Assembly: GCA_003552885.1 (NCBI GenBank)
Contig: PUPA01000160.1
Span: forward strand, 1 to 5,827
Reading direction: 5' to 3'
DNA length: 5,827 nucleotides
From: Natrialbaceae archaeon
Lineage (GTDB): Archaea; Halobacteriota; Halobacteria; Halobacteriales; Natrialbaceae
This document shows positions 1-5,805 of the stretch, in pieces. Position numbers and translations under genes: made by a program. Each line of letters starts with the position of its first letter. The first letter of the stretch is position 1. The notes beneath the pieces were generated by a model that saw only the letters and a program-made list of their open reading frames with translations, was not told the DNA's origin and searched no databases.

Positions 1-2
1 CA

Positions 3-83
3 CCGTCCCGTCCCGTCCCGTCCCGTCCCGTCCCGTCCCGTCCCGTCCCGTCCCGTCCCGTCCCGTCCCGTCCCGTCCCGTCC
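3..83. repeat. GTCCC pentanucleotide microsatellite (about 16 copies)
   Basis: A perfect period-5 array: G occurs at every fifth base from 5 to 80, always followed by TCCC, with no interruption until the A at base 84. The left boundary is near the window edge (the A at base 2 breaks the period), so the array seems complete at about 16 units. The last unit lies roughly 60 bases ahead of the promoter of the BKACE gene. Because 5 is not a multiple of 3, any reading frame through it gives a 5-residue peptide repeat, and no convincing gene covers it. It is probably intergenic. Such arrays are prone to slippage, so the copy number may vary between cells or assemblies. Confidence 0.95.
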
Positions 84-142
84 ACTCGACGCTGTCGGTG
101 AGAAACCCGGGCGCGCCAGCCGGCCGATCGGCATCCCTCACG

Positions 143-148
143 TTTATG
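143..148 (+). promoter_or_regulatory. TATA-like box for the BKACE gene
   Basis: TTTATG stands out as the only AT-rich stretch in very GC-rich DNA. Its centre lies about 26 bases before the ATG at 172, the usual TATA-to-start-site distance in archaea. The transcript would therefore begin at or next to the start codon (leaderless). No Shine-Dalgarno sequence precedes the ATG, which agrees with this. Confidence 0.5.
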
Positions 149-171
149 TCGTCTGCGGGCACCCTTCGGGC

Positions 172-1107
172 ATGCGTCGACTCGACGACGTCATCGTCAG
201 CTGTGCGCTGACGGGGGCGATCCACGTTCCCTCGATGTCCCCACACCTCCCCTGCGAGCCGGCGGAGCTGATCGAGGAGGGTATCGCGGCCGCCGAGGCC
301 GGGGCGAGCATCATCCACGTCCACGTCCGGGATCCGGAAACCGGCGAGCCGAGCCCCGACCTCGGGCTGTTCCGGCAGGTGGCCGCGGGGATCGCCGACG
401 GCTGTGACGCGATCGTCCAGCCGACGACCGGCGGCGCGGTGACGATGTCCGTCGAGGAGCGGGCGGCCGTCGTCCCCGAGCTCGAACCCGAGATGGCCTC
501 CTGTAACATGGGCTCGATGAACTTCGGGCTCTACCCGATCGTCGACACGATAGCGGAGTTCGAGTACGAGTGGGAAGAGCCGTTCCTCGAGTCCACCCGC
601 GATACCATCTTCCCGAACACGTTCGCCGACATCGAGGAGCTACTGGGCATCTTCGCGGAGGCGGGCACGACGCCCGAACTCGAGTGTTACGACGTCGGCC
701 ACGTCTACAACGCCGCACACTTCCTCGAACGGGGGCTGATCGAGCCGCCGGTCCACCTCCAGTTCGTGATGGGGATCCACGGCGGGATCGCCGCCGAGGC
801 CAGACACCTCACACACATGAAAGCCGTCGCGGACGACTGTTTCGGCGGGGAGTACTCCTTCTCGGTGATCGGCGCCGGCCGCAACCAGTTCGCCCGCGGC
901 TGTGAGGCCGTCGCGATGGGCGGCCACGTCCGGGTCGGCTTAGAGGACAGCCTCTACATCCGCCGGGGGGAGCTGGCCCGTTCGAACGCCCAGCAAGTCG
1001 AGAAAGTCGTCGACCTCGCCTGGGAGGTCGCCGGCCGGAAGCCCGCAGATCCGGAAACCGTCCGGGAGTTCCTCGGGCTGAAAGGCCCAGAGGACGTGGC
1101 CTTCTGA
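172..1107 (+). CDS. DUF849/BKACE family beta-keto acid cleavage enzyme
   Basis: A 311-residue protein of the 3-keto-5-aminohexanoate cleavage enzyme (Kce/BKACE, formerly DUF849) family, close to the usual family length of about 270-310. Known members are Zn-dependent TIM-barrel enzymes that condense a beta-keto acid with acetyl-CoA and release acetoacetate plus a new CoA ester. Visible family marks are the N-terminal VIVSCALTGAIHVPSMSPHL stretch (8-26), HVHVRDPETGEPSPDL (49-64) with H49 and H51 as the expected zinc pair, CNMGSMNFG (111-119), YDVGHV (173-178) and GGHVRVGLED (250-259). R254, E258 and D259 have the same spacing as R226, E230 (zinc ligand) and D231 recalled for the characterised Kce. 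The ATG is supported by a TATA box 26 bases upstream. The position after GLED is Ser260, where I expect Asn in most relatives. It converges on nosY with a 10-base gap. The beta-keto acid used cannot be told from sequence: lysine fermentation, carnitine degradation and others are all known in this family. Confidence 0.9.
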   Translation: MRRLDDVIVSCALTGAIHVPSMSPHLPCEPAELIEEGIAAAEAGASIIHVHVRDPETGEPSPDLGLFRQVAAGIADGCDAIVQPTTGGAVTMSVEERAAVVPELEPEMASCNMGSMNFGLYPIVDTIAEFEYEWEEPFLESTRDTIFPNTFADIEELLGIFAEAGTTPELECYDVGHVYNAAHFLERGLIEPPVHLQFVMGIHGGIAAEARHLTHMKAVADDCFGGEYSFSVIGAGRNQFARGCEAVAMGGHVRVGLEDSLYIRRGELARSNAQQVEKVVDLAWEVAGRKPADPETVREFLGLKGPEDVAF

Positions 1108-1117
1108 GGGCGGTGGC

Positions 1118-2014
1118 TCACGCGCGTTCGACCCCGTAGGCCGCGATCGAGAGCGACGCGAGCCACCACAGCGCCAGCCCGAGCAGGCTCGAGAGCGGCG
1201 CCGCCGTCTGTGGACCCGTGCCGGCGGCGACGACGACTGCGGTCTCGAGGACGAGTCCGCGGTAGGCGCTGAGGGGGCTGAGCGCCAGCGCGTGGATCAG
1301 GCTCCCGTCGCCGAGGATCCCGGCCGACAGCCCGTAGACGAGCGCGAGGTCCGCGCCGACCAGGAGGACGACCAGCGCGACCACCGCGAGCGCGAGAGCA
1401 CTCCGGGTGGCGCTGGCGACCGCCGAGATCGCGATCGCCACCGCGAGGACGACCAGCGCGAACAGGACGGTGAGGACGACCATCCGGGCGTAAAGCAGCG
1501 GCGAGTCGGCTCCCGCGTGGGTGGCGTAGATGATCGCCGTGTCGTGTTCGACGACGGCCACGGCCCCGCCGACGACCGCGAGCGGCGCGAGGACGGCGAC
1601 GACGAGCCCGACCGCACGGCCGACGTAGACGCCCGCGACGATCTGCCAGGAGGCGACGGGGTAGGTCCGCAACACGTCGAGCTCGCCGCGACGCTGGTCG
1701 CCGAGCACCGCCCGGTAGCCGAAGGCGACCGCGACGACCGGCACGAGCAACTCGAGGGGGGTAAGCAGGTCCACTGCCGTCGGCACGTACCCCGACCGGA
1801 GCCCGCCGCCGAGCCAGCCGACCCCGAGCAGGACGGCCGTCAGCGCGGCGCCGAGGAGTAAAAACGACCGCGTGCGGGCGACCGTTCGCAGCTCCCGGCG
1901 GACGATCGTTCCGACGATGTGAGCCGTCCCCGGCTCCGGGCGACCGTCGTGGATCACGGGGCGGCCCGTGACCTCCGAGGCGACGTCCTCGCCGGTTCCG
2001 GCCTCCCCGCTCAC
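1118..2014 (-). CDS. nosY: NosY-like ABC-2 type membrane protein of the NosDFY complex
   Basis: A 298-residue integral membrane protein, last gene of the nosDFY operon. In NosDFY the membrane subunit couples ATP hydrolysis by NosF to conformational change in extracellular NosD during copper loading of N2O reductase. A hydrophilic N-terminus (1-33) precedes an amphipathic VGTIVRRELRTVARTRS segment (34-50) typical of the family. Six hydrophobic helices follow at about 51-70, 82-104, 127-153, 174-200, 205-229 and 275-293. The cytoplasmic loop DQRRGELDVLRTYPVASW (106-123) matches the E..sGtLdlLlsyPvsrw motif of NosY and related ABC-2 permeases. The start is a GTG whose last two bases overlap the nosF stop (GTGA), and a strong GGAGGG lies 6 bases upstream, so translation is probably coupled to nosF. 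The pair with NosF alone could suggest a generic exporter, but adjacency to nosD makes the NosY assignment firm. Confidence 0.88.
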   Translation of the reverse strand: MSGEAGTGEDVASEVTGRPVIHDGRPEPGTAHIVGTIVRRELRTVARTRSFLLLGAALTAVLLGVGWLGGGLRSGYVPTAVDLLTPLELLVPVVAVAFGYRAVLGDQRRGELDVLRTYPVASWQIVAGVYVGRAVGLVVAVLAPLAVVGGAVAVVEHDTAIIYATHAGADSPLLYARMVVLTVLFALVVLAVAIAISAVASATRSALALAVVALVVLLVGADLALVYGLSAGILGDGSLIHALALSPLSAYRGLVLETAVVVAAGTGPQTAAPLSSLLGLALWWLASLSIAAYGVERA

Positions 2015-2748
2015 GGCGATCCCTCCACGAGCCTGACGGTGCCAGCGTCGCCCGCGACCGCCCTCTCGAACGCGTCGAGCAGCGACGGGGCGTCCCGGCG
2101 GCCGGTGATCTCCGCCGGGGTGCCCTCCTCGACGATCCGGCCGCCGTCGATCAGGACGACTCGGTCGGCGTTTCGCTCGACGAGCTCGAGGTCGTGTGAG
2201 CTCAACAGGACGCCCCGGCCCTCGTCGGCGAGCGCGGCGGCGACCTCGAAGACGTGGACGGACATGCCCGGATCGAGCCCGCTGCCTGGCTCGTCGAGGA
2301 CGACGACCGGTGGCTCGCCGACCGTCGCCTGGGCGATCCCGAGCAGCCGGGTCATCCCGCCCGAGAGCGCCTCGACCGGCCGGTCGGCAGCCGCCTCCAG
2401 GCCCACCCTGGCGAGCCCCTCACGGGCGACCCGCTCGTCGTCGCCGACGAGCGAGCCGTAGTACGCGAGCGTCTCGAGGGCCGTAAAGCCGGGCCTGAAC
2501 GCCGGCTGCTGGGGGAGATAGCCCACGGGACGGGCCGTCTCGGGCCCGCCGTAGTCCACCGAGCCGGCCGTCGGCGACTCGATCCCCGTGAGCACGCGGA
2601 TCAGCGTCGACTTGCCGGCGCCGTTGGGACCGATCAGTGCGACTACCTCGCCGGCGTCGACCGTCAGGGAGACCCCCTCGAGCACGTCGACGTCGCCGTA
2701 GGATCTGTTCACGTTCGATGCCTCGAGCAGCGGTGTGGTAGCGGTCAT
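2011..2748 (-). CDS. nosF: NosF-like ABC transporter ATPase
   Basis: A 245-residue cytoplasmic ABC ATPase with every canonical element: Walker A GPNGAGKST (40-48), Q-loop around LPQQ (78-81), signature LSGGM (128-132), Walker B VVVLDEP (148-154), D-loop SGLD (156-159) and H-loop SSHD (183-186, switch His185). It should therefore be an active ATPase. The long C-terminal stretch after GGRIVEEGTPAEI (202-214) is ordinary for the family. By position it is NosF, the motor of NosDFY. Its ATG overlaps the nosD stop as ATGA (2748-2745), and its own TGA overlaps the nosY GTG. No Shine-Dalgarno sequence is seen ahead of the ATG, so its translation may depend on ribosomes finishing nosD. Sequence alone would only say ABC-2 type ATPase; the NosF name rests on gene order. 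Confidence 0.9.
   Translation of the reverse strand: MTATTPLLEASNVNRSYGDVDVLEGVSLTVDAGEVVALIGPNGAGKSTLIRVLTGIESPTAGSVDYGGPETARPVGYLPQQPAFRPGFTALETLAYYGSLVGDDERVAREGLARVGLEAAADRPVEALSGGMTRLLGIAQATVGEPPVVVLDEPGSGLDPGMSVHVFEVAAALADEGRGVLLSSHDLELVERNADRVVLIDGGRIVEEGTPAEITGRRDAPSLLDAFERAVAGDAGTVRLVEGSP
2021..2026 (-). promoter_or_regulatory. Shine-Dalgarno sequence of nosY
   Basis: GGAGGG on the minus strand, inside the 3' end of nosF, lies 6 bases before the GTG at 2014. It is the only clear ribosome binding site in the window. It decides the nosY start in favour of the GTG that overlaps the nosF stop. Confidence 0.7.
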
Positions 2749-4718
2749 GGTGTTGACGATCGTGGTCCCTCACAGCCGTGTGCTTCGACGAGCTCCTCGA
2801 AGCCGGCCTCGGCGAGCCGGTCCGGGTTCTCGAGTCCGCAGTTCGGTCGGGTGTCGACGATGCTGGCGGCCCGCATCCCGGGGACGGTTCCGGCGAGCCC
2901 ACGGCTCATCTCGATGGCGGGCGCCTCCGCGAGCGCCGGCGTGCCGTCGACGCGGTGGAGCCGCGAGTCGACGGGATCGGTCGGCGAGTACGGCCTGTCG
3001 AGCGAACGGCCGTCGCTCGCCCCGATCGCTCCCTCCCAGTAGTTGCCGGGCCACAGCCGCAGGGGGCCGGTGGGGGAGATCGCGTGGTCTTCGTTGCCGA
3101 CGAAGTCGTTCGCGCTCACCTGCGAGGACGGGAGGATGGTCGTCGTGCGAAGGCCCTGCTCGTTGTCGACGATCGCGTTCCCCTCGTACACCGAGTTGAC
3201 CGTGCCGGTCGTCAGCCCCTCGTCGAGGCGATAGAGGACGTTGTCGGCGACGTAGGTGTCCGTGCCGCCGGTGCCGATGCCGCCGACGGCGTCGTGGACG
3301 ACGTTGCCGACGATCGCGTTTCGCTCGGGGTCGGTCATCACGATGATTCCGTAGTCGCGCTGCTCGCTGATCCGGTTGTCGGCGATCAGCGCGTCGTCGG
3401 TGTACATGAAGTGGATGCCGTACCGTCCCTCCTCGAAGACGCTGTCGCGGATGACGATGCCGTCCCCGCGGTGCATGTAGACGCCGTCGCGGCCGCCGAC
3501 GAACGTCGACCCCTCGATGACGCCGTCCGAACGCATCACGGTCACCCCCATGTAGCCGTCACGCCAGTAACCGGCGCCCTCGACCGTGACCTCCCGGACG
3601 ACCGCGTCCTCGGCGTCCCGCAACAGGACGCCGTTGGCCGGCGTCTCGACGTCGACGTCCTCGATCAACACGTCGTCCGCCGCCGCAGCCGTGACGCCCG
3701 CGTCCGTGTGGCCGTAGCCGAGCTCCATCTGGGTGTCCCACTCGTCGGCCTCGATGTCCTCCTCGTCGAGCTCCTCGTGGTCGATCCGGACCTGGTCGCC
3801 GACGCCGACGATCGAGACGCCGGTGACGGCCGCGGCGTCGCCGGTCAGCTCGATCACCGTCCCGTCGCCCTCGCCGTCCATCGTGACCGCCCCGTCGCCG
3901 GCGAGCGTCACCGGCCGGTCGATCTCGACGCGCTCTCGGTAGGTCCCCTCGGCGACGAGGACGGTCGTCCCGCTCGGGGCCGCCTCGAGCCCCTCGGCGA
4001 TCGTTGCCGCGGTTTCGACGTCGTCCGTGGTCTCGGCTCCGTCGGGGGGGCCCTCCGCGCCGACGACGACCGAGACGGGCCGATCCCGCCGGTCGTCGGT
4101 CGCCTCGACCAGCGCGTCCGCGGCGGCCGCCTGCTCGTCGACCCGCTGGCGGACGGTCGCCGCGTCGTCGTGCTCGATCGGCTCCTCGAGCAGCTCCGCC
4201 CAGCTCAGCAGCTCGCCGCCGTGGGCGTCGGCGAACGCCTCCGCGTCGGCCGGATCGGAGAAGGGGACGACCGTCTCCCCGACCGGCGTCCGGGCGTCCC
4301 CTCCGACGACGTAGACGACCGCGTCGGCCTCGGCCCAGGTGACGGTGCCCGTCGGCTGGAGGTAGCCCTCCTCCGTCAGATCGGGGTCGGTGCCGGAGAA
4401 GTCAGAGACGTACACCGAGAGCGGGTAGCCAAAGCGCTGTTCGTGGGCCGGCTCGCGGAGGTCGGAGACGAACCCCTCGACGCCGTAGTAGCCAACGACG
4501 TACCGGTACTGGGAGTAAAACACCTGCACCCGGGGGACGTCGGCGCCGGTCTCGGCCAGCTCGAACTCCACCTCGCTCGGGGCCCCCATCGTGACGATGT
4601 CGTCGAACAACACCGGATCCGGGGAGGTCTCGCCCGCGTCGACGACGAAGAGGCCGACGGCTCCGAGTGCCACGAGCGCCACGAGCGCGACCAAGACCGT
4701 CGTCCGAAGGCCGTACAC
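2745..4718 (-). CDS. nosD: NosD-like beta-helix protein with membrane anchor and N-terminal NosL-like domain
   Basis: From the GTG at 4718 this is a 657-residue protein. Residues 6-26 are a hydrophobic helix (signal or anchor). Residues about 38-178 resemble NosL, notably TWAEADAVVYVV (127-138) and VPFSDPADAEAFADAHGGE (151-169, the NosL-type F..reDAeaFa..hGG stretch), but the region has no cysteine. A linker leads to the right-handed parallel beta-helix (CASH/NosD repeats, about 218-562), with GRDGVYMHRGDGIVI (409-423), RYGIHFMYTDDALIADN (432-448) and GNYWEG (558-563). The conserved tail YSPTDPVDSRLHRVDG (577-592) and PALAEAPAIEMSRGLAGTVP (594-613) follows. NosD receives copper from NosL and passes it to N2O reductase on the outer face of the membrane. 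Reading on upstream is possible to a GTG at 5072, giving 118 more residues, but that stretch is low-complexity, lacks a promoter and precedes the anchor helix. A TATA box 26-31 bases before 4718 supports the shorter leaderless form. First gene of nosDFY. Confidence 0.88.
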   Translation of the reverse strand: MYGLRTTVLVALVALVALGAVGLFVVDAGETSPDPVLFDDIVTMGAPSEVEFELAETGADVPRVQVFYSQYRYVVGYYGVEGFVSDLREPAHEQRFGYPLSVYVSDFSGTDPDLTEEGYLQPTGTVTWAEADAVVYVVGGDARTPVGETVVPFSDPADAEAFADAHGGELLSWAELLEEPIEHDDAATVRQRVDEQAAAADALVEATDDRRDRPVSVVVGAEGPPDGAETTDDVETAATIAEGLEAAPSGTTVLVAEGTYRERVEIDRPVTLAGDGAVTMDGEGDGTVIELTGDAAAVTGVSIVGVGDQVRIDHEELDEEDIEADEWDTQMELGYGHTDAGVTAAAADDVLIEDVDVETPANGVLLRDAEDAVVREVTVEGAGYWRDGYMGVTVMRSDGVIEGSTFVGGRDGVYMHRGDGIVIRDSVFEEGRYGIHFMYTDDALIADNRISEQRDYGIIVMTDPERNAIVGNVVHDAVGGIGTGGTDTYVADNVLYRLDEGLTTGTVNSVYEGNAIVDNEQGLRTTTILPSSQVSANDFVGNEDHAISPTGPLRLWPGNYWEGAIGASDGRSLDRPYSPTDPVDSRLHRVDGTPALAEAPAIEMSRGLAGTVPGMRAASIVDTRPNCGLENPDRLAEAGFEELVEAHGCEGPRSSTP

Positions 4719-4743
4719 ACCGACGGCTAGGTCGAGGGCAGTT

Positions 4744-4749
4744 GTTATA
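4744..4749 (-). promoter_or_regulatory. TATA box of the nosDFY operon
   Basis: On the minus strand the sequence reads GGTATAAC, in a short AT-rich island of otherwise GC-rich DNA. Its centre lies about 28 bases before the GTG at 4718, so transcription should begin on or within a base or two of that codon. This is the main argument for the short form of NosD and implies one promoter for all three nos genes. Confidence 0.65.
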
Positions 4750-4839
4750 CCGTATGGTTTGGGCCTCGACCCCCCGTCGATCGGCCCCCAGGCGTCCGGG
4801 TGCAGTCGCTGCGCTCCGGCCTTCTGGTCCACCCCGTCT

Positions 4840-4856
4840 GGTTCGATGCTCGAACC
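4840..4856. promoter_or_regulatory. Perfect inverted repeat, candidate operator of the divergent region
   Basis: GGTTCGA (4840-4846), TGC spacer, TCGAACC (4850-4856): a perfect 7-base inverted repeat between the nosD and membrane-protein promoters. It ends 19 bases before the plus-strand TATA box, a position suited to an activator. It contains GTTCG-N5-CGAAC. I recall that a semi-palindrome made of CGAAC and GTTCG separated by 5 bases was proposed as the cis element of haloarchaeal denitrification genes under the regulator NarO, but I remember it with the half-sites in the opposite order, so the match is suggestive only. Confidence 0.5.
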
Positions 4857-4875
4857 GCCGGTGGGGACCGAGGTC

Positions 4876-4881
4876 TTTATT
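4876..4881 (+). promoter_or_regulatory. TATA-like box of the divergent membrane-protein gene
   Basis: TTTATT, within TCTTTATTCT, is the only AT-rich segment near this gene. Its centre lies about 27 bases before the GTG at 4906, again fitting a leaderless transcript. It supports that GTG over the ATGs at 5071, 5110 and 5113, none of which has a TATA-like sequence at the right distance. Confidence 0.55.
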
Positions 4882-4905
4882 CTCACGCGGGCGGTTCCCC
4901 CGACC

Positions 4906-5394
4906 GTGTACGACGAGACGGCGGGACAGCTCGTCGACGGTCCCTCCCTCGTGGTGGCCGACGTCGCCTCCACCGTGGCAGCCGGCGGCGTCTCCCTGGT
5001 GGCGGCCGACGGTGCCTCCCTCGTGGCGGCCGACGGTGCCTCCCTCGTGGCGACTGGCGCCGGCGCCCTCACGATGACCGACTGGTCTACGGTTCGTCAC
5101 TCCCCGCTTATGATGACTATCCTGGTGCTCGCGGGAATGGGGACGACGGTGCTGTTCCTGCTCGGCCTCGTCGCCTACCGTCGCCGACGGACGCCGCCGT
5201 ACCTGCTCATCACCCTCGCGCTCGCCGCGTTGGTGGTGCGGACGGTCGTCGGGCTGGGGACCGTCTACGGACACGTGCCGATGGGAGTTCACCACCTGGT
5301 CGAACACGGCCTCGACTTCCTGATCGCCCTCTTTTTGTTGTCGGCGGTCTACTTGAGCGGGCCGCGGTCCTCGGAGACGAGCGAGTTCGGCTAG
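4906..5394 (+). CDS. Three-helix membrane protein of unknown function divergent from nosD
   Basis: From the GTG at 4906 the product is 162 residues. Residues 12-51 are five 8-residue tandem repeats (consensus GASLVAAD). Three hydrophobic helices follow at about 70-91, 98-121 and 136-151. RRRR (92-95) follows helix 1 and suggests that loop is cytoplasmic. The loop between helices 2 and 3, HVPMGVHHLVEHG (123-135), carries four histidines (123, 129, 130, 134) and a methionine, and would face outside. No enzyme family is recognised. The divergent position and shared promoter region with nosDFY suggest a role near copper or N2O reductase biogenesis, or in sensing; that is inference. The start is uncertain: ATGs at 5110 or 5113 would give about 94-95 residues starting directly before helix 1 and without the repeat. 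Its TAG shares the CTAG at 5391-5394 with the stop of the convergent VOC gene. Confidence 0.75.
   Translation: MYDETAGQLVDGPSLVVADVASTVAAGGVSLVAADGASLVAADGASLVATGAGALTMTDWSTVRHSPLMMTILVLAGMGTTVLFLLGLVAYRRRRTPPYLLITLALAALVVRTVVGLGTVYGHVPMGVHHLVEHGLDFLIALFLLSAVYLSGPRSSETSEFG
4939..5058 (+). repeat. Five tandem 24-bp repeats (8-residue units)
   Basis: Five head-to-tail 24-base units start at 4939, 4963, 4987, 5011 and 5035. Units 4 and 5 share their first 18 bases; the others differ at a few sites. In the plus-strand frame they read GPSLVVAD, VASTVAAG, GVSLVAAD, GASLVAAD and GASLVATG. The unit length is a multiple of 3 and the frame stays open, consistent with coding sequence that grew by duplication. 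The minus strand is also open here, reading APSAATRE-type repeats, but nothing else supports that frame. Confidence 0.9.
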
Positions 5395-5783
5395 CCGGTC
5401 TCCTCGGCCCGTGCGAGCTCCACGAGGTTGCCGTCCGGATCCCGGACGTACACCGACCGCAGCGGGCCCCGGGCGCCGACTTTGTCCACCGGCCCCTCGA
5501 CGAGGGGGATGCCGGCGCCCTCGAGGCGCGTCGAGATCGCGTCGACCGATCCCTCGACGAGCAGACAGAAGTCGGTCGCGCCGGGAGTCGGCTCGTCGGC
5601 GTGGGGGACGTACTCCTCGCCGGCGCGATGGAGGTTGAGCTTCGCGGTTCCGAAGTCGAGTGCGATCCGACCGCCGTCGAAGCGCTCGACGTCGGCGATC
5701 CCGAGCTCGTCGGCGTAGAACTCACAGCTCCGCTCGACGTCCTCGACGTACAACACGAGGTGATCGATCCCGGTGACGTCCAT
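5391..5783 (-). CDS. VOC superfamily (glyoxalase-fold, GLOD5-like) protein
   Basis: A 130-residue single-domain VOC protein (paired beta-alpha-beta-beta-beta modules). The first module opens with GIDHLVLYVEDVERSCEFY (5-23) and has GGRIALDFGTAKLNLH (37-52). The second has TPGATDFCLLVEG (66-78), GPLRSVYVRDPDGNLVEL (106-123). Probable metal ligands are H8, H52 and E122; the usual fourth position near 71 is Asp (D71). The pattern of KLNLH, then PTPG..DFCLL, then VYVRDPDGNLVE resembles the human GLOD5-type subgroup, whose substrate is not established; glyoxalase, dioxygenase and resistance activities all occur on this fold. A TATA-like box lies 26 bases before the ATG and suggests its own leaderless promoter. 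It is convergent with the membrane protein gene, so no operon link to nosDFY. Confidence 0.85.
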   Translation of the reverse strand: MDVTGIDHLVLYVEDVERSCEFYADELGIADVERFDGGRIALDFGTAKLNLHRAGEEYVPHADEPTPGATDFCLLVEGSVDAISTRLEGAGIPLVEGPVDKVGARGPLRSVYVRDPDGNLVELARAEETG

Positions 5784-5805
5784 GCCTCGAGGAGAAGACG
5801 GGGGG

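Noticed and set aside
3..101. C-terminal tail of an upstream plus-strand gene reading through the pentamer array to the TGA at 99-101
   Set aside because: An open frame through a repeat without stop-like triplets is expected by chance, and no start or domain is visible within the window.
160..171. CCC-TTC-GGG mini-hairpin just before the BKACE start codon as a regulatory RNA
   Set aside because: A 3-bp stem is expected by chance at this GC, and the transcript probably begins at the ATG, so it would not be in the RNA.
1108..1117. Bidirectional terminator between the BKACE gene and nosY
   Set aside because: The gap is only 10 bases, with no hairpin or T-run.
1292..4730. Long open frames on the plus strand opposite nosY, nosF and nosD (for example 2778-4730)
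   Set aside because: They are antisense to well-recognised genes, have Arg/Asp/Val-rich composition without domains, and arise from GC-rich codon use.
4840..4856. tRNA T-arm, because GGTTCGA resembles the TPsiC stem-loop
   Set aside because: No acceptor, D or anticodon arms can be folded around it, and a 3-base loop does not match the 7-base T-loop.
5332..5336. T5 tract as an archaeal terminator
   Set aside because: It lies inside the coding sequence of the membrane protein, about 55 bases before its stop, and encodes part of helix 3.
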